Origin: Clusia tigrina | Lineage: Eukaryota > Arthropoda > Insecta > Diptera > Clusiidae | Reading direction: 5' to 3' | DNA: 64,000 bases | NCBI GenBank assembly: GCA_920105625.2 | Contig: OV050033.1 | Location: 20,108,001 to 20,172,000 of the forward strand | In this document: positions 36,021 to 46,860 of the stretch, piece after piece | How positions within the stretch are numbered: position 1 is the first letter of the stretch | How the letters are laid out: every line of letters starts with the position of its first letter | Notes under the pieces: generated by a model | The model's input: only the letters and a program-made list of their open reading frames with translations | Databases searched by the model: none | What the model was told of the DNA's origin: nothing | Translations under genes and position numbers: made by a program

Positions 36021-36561
36021 TCGTATTTTCAGGATTCCAATTGTTCGTGAATGATAAAAAGAAAAGTTCATATACGAGTAGAATGGCGAGAAAGTTTCGA
36101 AAATAGGGTTCAAGTGAGCGCAAGCACCCAAAGTTTAGATAGTTTAGTTTTTAGTTTATTATACTCTGCACAATAATTAATTATACGCTCATATAAACTT
36201 TGTAGGGATGCGACTTACCGAGTCGTCTACTCCTGTAGACATAGAATTAAAAAGTTAGCATTGTAATTGAATTAGGGGCTCCATAAATAGTTAGTAAATT
36301 TGGGTCTAGAGTCCGTCAACTTAGAAGCAATGAGGGATTTGGCATAACAACATGCAGGTTCGCTCATATCAATTCTAAAGATTTTCTGTGAATTCCTTTT
36401 TGATCTTATACATATATGTCCTTTAATGTTCAAGCTTCTGACTAGAATTAAATAATAGCATGAGAAGTTCTGGGAAAATAGGACTCTCCAAATAAGATGA
36501 TCCTTAGTTACAAATATCAATATTATTTGAGGGAAATTTATCTAACTGAATAAATTTGTAT
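36021..36561. other. AT-rich non-coding stretch
   Basis: Nothing recognised. Confidence 0.5.
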
Positions 36562-36692
36562 TCGGACAAATGCTTCTTTCTATAAAATCTTTTTCTCTTC
36601 GAGTAGAAAGCCCCTGTAGCTAGTACTCATTCCCCCAACACGTTGCAGTCATAATTAATTATGGTGTAAGATATAGTAATAATAATAATAAT
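36562..36692 (+). mobile_element. SINE copy, 5'-truncated, plus orientation
   Basis: Matches the SINE body: GGACAAATGCTTCTTTC, CTTTTTCTCTTCGAGTAGAAAG, ACTCATTCCCCCAACACG, CATAATTAATTATGGTGTAAG, then an AAT tail of about seven triplets. The tRNA head is missing, as expected for 5' truncation. A short GTATTC occurs on both sides (36557 and 36698) and is too short to count as a target duplication. Confidence 0.85.
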
Positions 36693-37664
36693 AATAGTAT
36701 TCTGGAATCTGGTTTATCAAACTTGAAAGCCAGATTCTGGGGCACATCATCCAAGACAGTCAACGAGAAAACCCAAAGGAAACGTTCGCTGCCGCATCAT
36801 CAGACGCTTCCGACTCACAAGAGACAACTCAGTCATCATGACCACAAAGCTTCTGCGTTTGGGTTGGGTTTTTTAATCCACTTTCATAGCAAAACAGAAC
36901 GGCATGTCTAAGAAGAAACGTTGAAAGAGGGTTTTGAATCCACTGCCAGGCCTGGGCTGCATTGTTCCAGAGCAAGAGACGGACTTCCAATCGGCTTGCT
37001 ATAACACAATAATCAAAATTAATCAATTGTAATCTAATAGTAGTTTAAATTACTCTGCCTTGAACTTTTCTTCAAATAAACTAAAACCCTACAATACTCT
37101 GAGAAATATTTCTGTATACGACCCCTGGCAAACCGAAGAGCTTACCCCGGCGAAAAGAGTTGTTACAGAATATTCTGATATTTAAGTAAGTCCAGCATTC
37201 GAGCGATAAAGGTCCTCAAGGATTATGTTATCAACTATATAAAGGAGGTAGTATACTAATTAATTTCTATTTCCTATTATTAGAGTCTCTTAATTTCTAT
37301 ATTAGAGTCTCTTATTAACTTAGTCGGTAAGTTTACCTGTAAGATGGGTAACTATTTGAATCAACTACTCTATATACTGATAATGATTTAAAAATACTGA
37401 TAAATCTGAAATTAGTTACAATTACTTAGGCATTCTCTGTTTAAATCTATTAAGAGCAACTTGATTAAAATTTGAAAGACTACATAGAGACCCAAATTTG
37501 AGTGCTGACCACCATCAAAGTGGATGTGAAGTCCAACTGCAGGATATATGCAAAGAATGATCTAAGCTAGAAAACACGAGTTTGAATCACAATGCTACCC
37601 AATGCTTCTGTCTTATTGTGCGCGTTATAGTGTGCCAGAGCCCTCAAAGATTATTACTATATAT
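36693..37664. other. AT-rich non-coding stretch
   Basis: An 8-bp inverted repeat GAATCTGG/CCAGATTC lies at 36705-36737, just beyond the SINE tail. No gene. Confidence 0.5.
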
Positions 37665-37921
37665 CAAGGACTCCTAGCTCAATACTGATGACCTAAATGT
37701 GGGTATTCACTGCTTTACTAAGATTGGTCCTTGCATAGACCAGACATCGGTTGTAGCAACACTCGAAAATTCCAGATGAAAATTAGAACACAGTTCCGTT
37801 CAAGGACTCTTAGCTCAATACTGATTAGCTAAATGTGGCTAGTTATTGCTTGACTAAGATTGGTCCTTTCATAGACCAGACATCGGTTGTAGCAACACTC
37901 GAAAACTCCAGATGAGAGCAC
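37665..37921. repeat. 136-bp tandem duplication
   Basis: CAAGGACTC(C/T)TAGCTCAATA starts at 37665 and at 37801. The block around GACCAGACATCGGTTGTAGC is shared nearly exactly. The second unit lacks the last part of the first. Confidence 0.9.
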
Positions 37922-37959
37922 AGCTAAATTTCAACAATTTTGGCTACAAAAGAATAATT

Positions 37960-40330
37960 AAACTTCGGTTGCAGCTCTCCCACCCTGTCAGCCTCTTTGA
38001 TCATATATTCACAAATTCTCGCCTCGCCGGCAAAAAGCCATTATCCATCTCCCGTCCGTTGGAACACCCTTAGCCGTCACGTTTCAGCTCCCGTTCGTTT
38101 ATCGTGAATGCTTTTAATGCTATTATGCTAGAACTTGTCTTCTTCATCCGCACCATGCATATAAGATTATGTTATGCACAATTCCACAAATTACGAGTAT
38201 ACTGCGCTTGAATAATTTACACCATCTAAAAGCCGCGCTGTTGATTTCAATCTTGGCAAACTTTTTTGCAATCTGTCATTTTTACAATTAATCATTCATG
38301 CAACGGGGTATTCAACTTGTCAACGGCAACTTTTTCCTATTAACTTGTTTTTTATTTAACTACAATTTCTCCGTCTCATATTCTCGATAGTTTCCCATTA
38401 TGAACTTGGCATGTTGTCCTTTTCTTTTTGTTGTTGGGCTTGCATACTTTTTCGACTTGTTTCCGCAATGATTTTGCGCTTGTCTTTTCTATCGTGCTTT
38501 GCTCGTGTTTTTGCCACTTAATTATATTTTACAAAAAAGTTGTCCATCTTATTTATTTGCCTTTCTACGTTCATAAATTATGGCATGAAGGATTCTTTTA
38601 TTTCTTTTGCGCTTCGTTTAGCTTTATTATGCTTTTATTTGTTGCAGCAGGTGCGCTTTTCAACAACAGCAACAACAACAACAATGATGAAGCAAAAAAG
38701 TACAGGAAACAATTCTAACCAAAAAAATAAATAAATAAATGAATAAATAAAAAAAATACATAGAAATCAACCCGACAGAAGAAAAGTCCTTAAAACTTTT
38801 CCAGCACCATTCCCCAAAGTGTGTATTTGCGAGTTGGTGTAAGGGCATGTGTGTGTGACTGTGCTTTTCACAAGCGGCTGTGGAATTATGTCGTCCCTGA
38901 AAGAGAAATTGTCCTTTCCATTTCCTTTTCTTTTTTTCGTTTTATATTTCTTTTCGTCCTTTTTGGCGTTTGTATTTGTGCTTTTTATGTATTAATTTTT
39001 CTTTGTTGAATTGCTGTCATCTGGGCGTAGAGCAGAGCCATTTAAGCGCTTGCAAATATGGCAACGAGGCTGACTGCTGTTATCCAAGCAATCACAGGTG
39101 TCATGTGGGTTACTATAACAACAATTTTAGCTCATTAAAGCATATTTTAAGCACCACTCATGCACGAATGGCTCAAGTACACGTGGAACAACAACGCATT
39201 AACTTCTAACAAGGCAGAGACAGGCATATTTTTTTCTTAGAAATTATAAAATGTATACAAATATTCTCCACTGAGCACAAAAGTGGCAAAGCAAATGAGA
39301 GAAAGGCAGTAAATTTTTTATGTCAACATAAAACACTTCAAACAAAATTTGCAAATTTTGTGTGAAGGCTCGTAAGCGAGTTAGTACGTGCTTCTTTCAA
39401 ACACAAACACACACATACACAAACACGATATACAAGGACAAACACATACATATGCGATCTCGCTGGTTTTTACTTGTATTTATGTTTGCCATAAATTTCA
39501 TCTCTCATCGTCATCGTCTTTATCCTTTAAATCACATTAATTGCATGTCCTTTACAGCGCATTATGTTGCTTGCGTTTGTTTATCCTTCTGTTTTTTGCT
39601 GTACTCTGCCGTACTGTGCTCTTCTGTGCTGTATATTCAAAGAGGAAACTTTTTTTCGTCATTTCTTTATCAAAGCTGCTCCTCGCACAACGTCTTGTTT
39701 GCTTTAATCCTTAGCTCTATTCCATTAGTTTCACAAAGTGAACGCAACAACTGAGCGGCGAAGAGCGCCGGCAAATATTTGTACACTTGCTGTATACACT
39801 CAGACATTTCTGAAACAGATGGTTACAGCCCGACAGCACCAGCGACAGTTTAACAAGACACACTCCTCACACACACGCGCATTCACACTGCCATACACGC
39901 CTAACATTCTTTCTTTTTTTTTGCTTTTAATTTAATTGCATATGTTAAGGCGTTGGTGGAGAATTTAATTTATTTTCAAGTAGCAAGTTTCTTGAATGCC
40001 TTTATTATTTAATTAGCACAAATAGTTAATTATTTAATTACAAAAAACAAAGTAAACAAAAATACAAATTAAAGCTCTGCACCCTCTTGAAGGATATGCG
40101 AGTAGTTGACGCTAAAATTCACCACCAACTCGACTCCTTGATTTCATATGGAAGCTTCATTTGCTATTGAAGATGCCATGCCATTCTGCTGTGTTCTCAT
40201 TTGCACATTAATTATTCTGACATAGCTTCTGCCATATCTGCACGCCCACTTTTTCTTTGCTTGTGATATCAGTATTCCTTCAGTTTGTCTCATCAATCAT
40301 ACTCAGTGCTTGGCAGACATCATGCTGTTT
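37960..40330. other. Transposon-free non-coding island
   Basis: Long higher-complexity region with CAA (38661-38683) and CA-rich (39402-39446) tracts. No frame shows a domain. The 130-codon plus frame at 39362-39754 is compositional. Confidence 0.4.
38661..38683. repeat. CAA microsatellite
   Basis: CAACAACAG followed by CAA triplets. Confidence 0.9.
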
Positions 40331-41644
40331 CCCTGCTACACTTCCCCTCAGCTGTATTTGTCTACTCGTATTATTTCGTCTGGCAGCCACATTGATTGAT
40401 CTCAGATTTCAGCTACATTTAGGCATCCTCACAACTCGTACAACCTTATTCCTTAGGCAGGTATGCATAGTATCAACGAAAATAAATTAAGTCTCCATGC
40501 CCTATTTAGGCTGTTTACTTTAAGAAGCTTTGTGCGGAATCTTTTAAGAGATTATGCAGAATCCATTGAGAATTCAATTGCTGCACTCTCGGCTGGTTAC
40601 GTTCAAAAGGAGTCGGCATCTACTCGGCTTATGGCAGAATTTGTGACAACCCTTTAAATATACCTATGCCCTGGGAAACATGGCACCAAACCTATTACTC
40701 TACAGCAAGTTTCATTGCAGTGATATATTAACTTACTCTTGATGGATGAAACTTAATCCTTATTGATGTTCTTTCTGCATAGAAGGTGGGTAGTTCATGA
40801 AACTAGAGGTGGGACTGCGCTGCTACTAATTACATTTAATGCTCAGAACAATGAACAATCGCGATACTTTTTATGTTTTCCTTCGACTCAATAATTTGAT
40901 GCTCATTAACCAAAATAATTACAACAAACACAATAGCAACAATCTGACAGAGCGTATTTGTTGTGTTGGCAGTAGTTACATTGGAAAGTATTCCAACAGC
41001 TCAAGGATCCAGTAACTAGGTATCGATACCACTTTTATGGACTATGAGCAAGCATACCATAAATCAATCTATTTGTTTGCTCTTCACTGTCATTTGTATG
41101 ATTACCAACCAGTTCCTACCAAGAGTCTGCATATTACTGGCAACTTTTATCATTAATATACCAGCTGATCCATTAATAACTCAGATTAAAATACATTCAT
41201 TGATAGGGCAATCTAGAAACAAATTAATCAAAAGAAATTTAAATTACAATTGCGGTGGGGCTCCTGTAACTGCATTATATTTAAAACAAGTCTACAGACA
41301 CGACAAGCTAAAATCATTAATCTTCCGCTGATTTCAGTGACCTTCTTCCTGACTTTCGAAGATGTCAAAAGACGACTAAATGACTTTGTTACAATTATTA
41401 TTACTTAAAGAACAACTCCATTGCCTCAACTACAGTCACATACTTGTAAATCAGTGTAGGGAGATTTTCAAGTAAGGCGTGAGAACCTCTTTCTTAGTAA
41501 TAACCGCCCACTGACTGCCTTATTTAGTCATCTATGATCATTATTTTATTCTCTAATTGACTATCCGAAATTGTTCACTTCCCGAAGGAACACATTGGTT
41601 GGTTATATGTATTAGAATATAAATAATAAAGTGAATCATCTAAG
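40331..41644. other. AT-rich non-coding stretch
   Basis: Frames at 40463-40657 (+) and 41044-41331 (+) have no recognisable motif and no exon-like context that I can defend. Confidence 0.5.
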
Positions 41645-41812
41645 AAAATTATTATTATTAATATTATTATACCTTCAACCATAATTAATTATGTATGCAA
41701 GGAGTTGTGGCAAGAGTACAAGCAGCATAGGCCTTCAACTCAAAAAGAAAAAGATTTAGAAAGAAGCATTTGTCCGACCAAGCCCGGAGCAGGATTCGAA
41801 CTCGTATAATGT
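41645..41812 (-). mobile_element. SINE copy, truncated in the tRNA head
   Basis: On the minus strand it starts within the T arm: B box GAGTTCGAATCC (complement at 41793-41804), then GCTTGGTCGGACAAATGC, CTTCTTTCTAAATC, then CATAATTAATTATGG and an ATT-rich tail at 41650-41670. The A box and 5' half of the tRNA-like part are missing. It shares GGACAAATGC with the plus copy at 36562, suggesting a subfamily. Confidence 0.8.
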
Positions 41813-42632
41813 TTTTAACGCTCAAAATAATTTTATTACTTGTTTCTTTGGTATTTTCATTATTTAATATTAATAATTTTTCATCGTTTCTGTTACTAGC
41901 CTGCCGAAGGCTTTGAACGCTTCCGCTTCTGTGCTCTTTGTAGAGTAATAAATCATAATCAACTTCACTTCTTGTAAGAAACCAGAAAAACAAAACCAAC
42001 GCTCAAGCAGTGGGCGTGTTGTGTCAAAGTGCCGAGCAATGAGTCGCAGAGGATGTGGCTTCAGCACAACTTCTGACTCATCTCATTGAATTGAATGGAT
42101 GTCATTAGACCAGTTTTTGATAACGCTACAAAATGCCGTGGTATAACTTAGCAAATAAATATTCTTGGCCCCTCATCAAGCTATCAATAGGCATAGGTTT
42201 AATCTCTGGCAATAGGTTTAATCTGAAGCAACTACTTCACTTTTTTACTTTTTTATGTATTTTCATGTTTATATTAGGAAATCTTATTCAAACTTTCAGT
42301 ATAATCTCGAACCTAAGCGTCCCTCGAATCAGTGATAGCGGAAAAAGACTTGCACCCTCAGTCAGTTGGATAAGAAATATGCCATTAACCATAAAGAGCC
42401 ATAAGATGAAACTATCAATGCAACTTCTTTTTATTTAAAGGACTCAAACGTATGTAAAGGATATCATTTTAAGATAACCAGATGAGCTGGAAACAAAATT
42501 TCATTCAATATGGGATTCACGAAGATGAAACTAATATATTTAGAATGGAAGATTTAATAAACACAAATTTCTGACGAAGTTTTTCATATCTGGAGTATAC
42601 ACCTACACAAATAAGGATCGATTCTTCATTCC
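41813..42632. other. AT-rich non-coding stretch
   Basis: Frames at 41685-41999 (-) and 42133-42438 (+) carry no motif. Nothing else. Confidence 0.5.
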
Positions 42633-42641
42633 TCAGGATAT

Positions 42642-42856
42642 TATTATTATTATTCTTTTATCTTACACTATAATTAATTATGAATGTAAGGTTTTGGGGG
42701 AATGAGTACTAGCTACAGAGGCCACGACTCAAAGAGAAAATAATTTAGATCAGAAAGAAGCATTTTGGAGACCAAGCCCGTGGGAGGATTTGAACCTGCG
42801 ACCCTCGTGGTGTGAGTCTAGCATGCTTACCACTAGACCACAGAGGGCGACTTTCG
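42642..42856 (-). mobile_element. tRNA-derived SINE, full-length copy 2
   Basis: Same structure as the 22038-22247 copy: A box TGGTCTAGTGG, B box GGTTCAAATCC (complement at 42785-42795), a body with CATAATTAATTATAG, and an ATT tail. The two copies are similar enough to align along the whole length by eye. A perfect 9-bp duplication, TCAGGATAT, flanks it at 42633-42641 and 42857-42865, with about 9 extra bases between the head and the 5'-side duplication. Confidence 0.9.
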
Positions 42857-43560
42857 TCAGGATATAATCATATATCGGTTGAGATGTTTTGTAATTTATC
42901 AACTGTCAAAAGTTGTATTTAACTTAGAATAGCTGACTGATATAATTTAATTGCTTAGACAGTTTTTCTCCTATTTAAAGCTAACTTTTTGCTTTGTAAA
43001 CGTTAAATGTATACAAATTGTAAAGAATTTTCTCATGCTTCAAAGCCTTCCCGCACTTCCATTTACTTCTGCTGTAAGTTGCGTTGTTATAATTTATTCA
43101 GTTGCGCTTTAATGCTCAACACTTTAATAAGCTCTCTTACAGCTAATGAGCCACTGGGGATGGGCTGAATAGGGATAATGCACAATAACTAATCCATACA
43201 CATTCTAATGTATGCACAAAACCAACGAACGAATCGAAAGTCATTAAAATAAAACTCAAGCATCATGTTGAAAGCTCATTAAACGAATACGAATTTAATG
43301 GCACTTTAAGCGGAAATTGCCTGGGAAGTTTCCACATCAGTAACAACGCCACCAAAGCCACACACACCAGCATACATTGCGGCTACATGCAATACTCTGC
43401 CCACTACAACTACAGCGACACATGTACACACAGCACAAATACCCAGTTCCAGTGCCAGTGCCAGGGCGGCGCGCAGACGAAGCTCAAATACGAAAACGAA
43501 CGTACACAAAGCAATTTTATAGCATACCAAAAATGGAGCCATCATCATGCCACATGCTCA

Positions 43561-43690
43561 ACCAACAACAACAACAACAGGCATTAGCAACAGCAACACA
43601 ACAGCAACAGAACAGCAACAAAACAGCAACTGGAAAAAAGGAGAAAGGCAGCAGCAGCGTGTATCGCACAGCAACAACAACAAAAAGTAA
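43561..43690. repeat. CAA/CAG repeat cluster
   Basis: Four CAA/CAG-rich tracts separated by short unique pieces. Confidence 0.9.
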
Positions 43691-44656
43691 CAAAAAGCAC
43701 CGGAAATGAATCGCCATTTTGTTTTCACATTAACGAAACGTGCAAAGCATATTTTAATGTGCAAATGTGTGCGTGGCGAAGGGAAGAAGGTGGAACCCTC
43801 ACAAAAAAACCCAACAACACAAAAAGCATATAAATAAAAAGTGAATAAGTGGAGAAAAAAGTGGCAGCTGCAGCCGCGTCAGGCATTGATGGCTAAGCCA
43901 CACATACTCGCACGGCAAGTGTTGCGTATGTTGGGTGTGGGTGTGCGACGCAGCGCTATTCCACTGAACAGCAGACACCTCAACGAAGCACCTGCAAAGA
44001 TGTGCCGCTGCATTTTACTTTTTCCCTGATGGATGCCTTTTGAAGCCAAAACTGCACTTTTTCGTTGCATATTTATGAGCGCTCTGCTCCTTGGCTGGCT
44101 TGGCAGCAGTTTCTTCCGCAAATTGCCGCAACTTTTATAATTGCAATAATAAATACAATTTACTTATTCACCACACAATACACAGGCATATAAAGATATG
44201 AAACGGAAATCAATTTTGTTTAATAAGAGAATAAGCAATCAATTCAAATAATTGCATACAACAGCCGAAGCAGCAGCAGGAGCAGCACAGTGAGACGTCC
44301 ATGCGCCTCAAAACAGAATCAACAATCGGAAAAACCGCACAGCAGTGGTCCGGGTTGCTGTGGTTTCTGCTGCTTTGTTTCAGAAGAACACACAGACCGA
44401 AGCACATAGTTTTCAAACAGCACCACTCCAGCCGAGCAAAGCACTCCCACACACCCACTGCTAGCGCTGCATACACAATTGCCTGTTACCAATTGATGGC
44501 AATAATAGTAAAAGCAGGACTCTAAAGCAAAGCTACAAACACATACATCCAAACAACCACACGTACAGCACAAAAAAAGCAACTACACTCAGCACAGGCG
44601 CATCATTACCAGTAAGGACCATGTATCTTCACTATCAGGCGCTGCCATGCGGCGAC

Positions 44657-44773
44657 AGTGACTGGTGACTGGTGCCTAGTGCCTGGTGCCTGGTGTTGCT
44701 AGTGCCTGGTGCTGCTATTGCCACTGCTGCTGGCTGTGCTGCTGCTCCCGCTGTTGATGTTGCTGTTGTTGCT
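44657..44773. repeat. CTGGTG(C) and GCT repeat
   Basis: About six units of the type (A/C)TGGTGCC or CTAGTGCC (44661-44711) pass into GCT/GTT triplets. Confidence 0.85.
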
Positions 44774-45600
44774 AGTTTGCTGTGTGTCGCTGTACCACTG
44801 TGCCGCTGTGATTTAATGCCGCACATTTTCACACTTGCTCAGGCGTGTGGACGTCACGATAATATGAATTGTTCCAAGCGCATAAAAATTAAATGGCAAT
44901 CAATAATAAGGGCAAGTGCGGCACTTGAATTGCCTGCCAGAGCCTCCCGGGAGGCCTAACTAGTCACAATATTAAGTTTACAACTTTTACAACAAAACGC
45001 ACACGCAGATTTCATGAGAATAAGCCAGCAGGCATCAGATAGAATAGATTTGTCTTCATTTTACCGGCCATAAATCCATTTCATCACTTCACAGTTTTTT
45101 TAATTAAAAAATATGCCAGAAGCACGCCCCATGCGGCTTTACGTACAAAACATAACAAATTTCGTATATATATACTCGTACATAGTCGTATATAGACTTA
45201 ATTGTGTAAGCACTCGTACCCACTCAAGCCGCCCACATCCACATATTCTTGAAGTTCATATTGAAAATTTTGACAAAAGTTTTCACAGTAGGCGCAGAAC
45301 AACTGACAAGAAGTGTTCATCAAGTTTTTGCAACAAAAGTTGTGGCGTGGGCTGTTGTTGCCACTGCTGTTGCCATTGCCATTGCCATTACAAGCACTCT
45401 TGTGTTATTATTGTTCCTTCAGATACACTTAATGTGGTCTGACACTTTGTCTTACACACTCATGCTGCTGCTGTGGTCCGGGGTCTGGCCTCCTAAAATA
45501 ACTGCAAATACTTCGTACACACAACACGCAAATGGACACAGCACACATTTTAGCAGCAAGTGTGCACGCAAGTGTCCTTGGTACACATTATGATAACCAC

Positions 45601-46224
45601 ATTTACTGTAATGGGAATACTGATCAAAAGTAGAAAATGTGTTTGACCGAACGGCCAGTGGAGGAGACTCTTCACAAAGCCTGAATAGCAGGAAATTTAC
45701 CAAATTGCTTTTGTTTGCTGGCGATAAAGCTATGATGTGTCTATTTTTACTTATTTCTTGTTCTTACTTGAAAATTTTAGAGTGCGCTACACGGAATAGA
45801 TCGAAATTTATATCTGTGACAAAATTCTGTGCAAAACAGCATAATAAACAAGGAATCCGTACATGCTCTGTGGGTATTTGGACACAAATCCAGCAGGTGA
45901 AGTCATGTAGATTAGGATATCTTCTTAAGCACAGTAGTAGTCATCAAATATATTCATAGAAGGGCACAGGAGAGACCACGACTTTAGCGCTCGCAATTAA
46001 TATTCATTCAGAAAGGTACACTTTACAAAAGAACTCTGTAGATGGCTATATGCGTAGTCAAAAAAAAAGAGAAAGGAAGACGGAGCGAAAGAAGATGATC
46101 CTTCAAAGCTACAGGAGGATATGCTAAAGTTGGTTGCATACGAAAAGTATCTAGAGCAGATTTCATATACACGTTTGCAGTCAGGACTGAAAAACTGAAT
46201 GATGTGAGCGTACAGAACTTCAAC
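45601..46224. other. Non-coding stretch
   Basis: A plus frame at 45639-45959 has no motif. The minus-strand sequence at about 46000-46220 may continue the reverse transcriptase relic but I could not align it convincingly. Confidence 0.4.
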
Positions 46225-46400
46225 CGACCTTATAATATAATACACTAATAGTTCATCCGAAAATTGCAGGATAATTTTATGTATTTTTTGAGTAGTGAAC
46301 TTTTGCAATGCTATGGTGTGGCTGTGTTTATTGTAGGCTATTATTAAGAGAATCACCGAGACAGGTAATCCTTGGGGTATGCCGTTGTGGAGATTGGAGC
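46225..46400 (-). pseudogene. Non-LTR reverse transcriptase scrap
   Basis: The minus-strand frame reads NGIPQGLPVSVILLIIAYNK, then, about 17 residues on, LQFSDELLVYY. This fits palm motif B (NGxPQGSPLS) followed by the catalytic FADD/YADD block of non-LTR reverse transcriptases. Here the second catalytic Asp reads Glu and the first Ser of SPLS is lost, so it is inactive. The fragment is about 60 residues. I place it in the jockey/I-like range from the AYNK wording only. Confidence 0.65.
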
Positions 46401-46434
46401 TGTGTTTGCCAATTTGGTGAATCGTATTCATTGA

Positions 46435-46530
46435 ATTCGGCCGGAATATCACACAGAAAGAATTTGGCGTTTGCTGCACGATAATACGCCATCTCATCGA
46501 TTGACATTTGTTGTCGATTATATTGTTATC
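46435..46530 (+). pseudogene. Mariner transposase scrap around the second catalytic Asp
   Basis: Plus-strand reading gives IRPEYHTERIWRLLHDNTPSHR followed by VVDY. The LLHDNxPSH block with its Asp at 46480 is the second catalytic motif of mariner transposases. Nothing before 46435 or after about 46530 matches. It lies head-on against the reverse transcriptase scrap. The frame continuing to 46674 is not recognisable. Confidence 0.7.
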
Positions 46531-46860
46531 ATGGTGACTATGAAAGTTCAATATTTTGCAGATTATACAATGATCTTTGGACTATATATTCCCAAGAATT
46601 CTATCCGATCTTTCTCTTTTAAGACCAAAACCTACATTCTTATGTCCTCTCATAATAATTATATCATTACTTAGATACGTCCAGTCTGCAAGTTGATCCA
46701 AAGTCGTTGCAGACTCCCTCTATAATTCTTTAATCTATTTACATACTCTCAAACAGAAGCATTTGGCAACCCTAAAGGCTGGATTAGCTGCACTCTGGCA
46801 ACACCGCCATTAAGTTCACGCATTTATTTAATGCTTGCAACCACGCAGAGAGGTAATTCG
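46531..46860. other. Non-coding stretch
   Basis: Nothing recognised. Confidence 0.5.

Larger units (their letters stand above)
42866..45600. other. CAN-rich non-coding island
   Basis: Long transposon-free region with many opa-type repeats. Frames on both strands overlap and are low-complexity. No gene supported. Confidence 0.4.

Noticed and set aside
36705..36737. Regulatory hairpin or microRNA precursor
   Set aside because: Only an 8-bp stem; no longer pairing and no resemblance to a known microRNA.
45997..46551. 184-codon minus-strand frame as a single gene
   Set aside because: It joins antisense mariner to a reverse transcriptase scrap; two unrelated relics in one chance frame.
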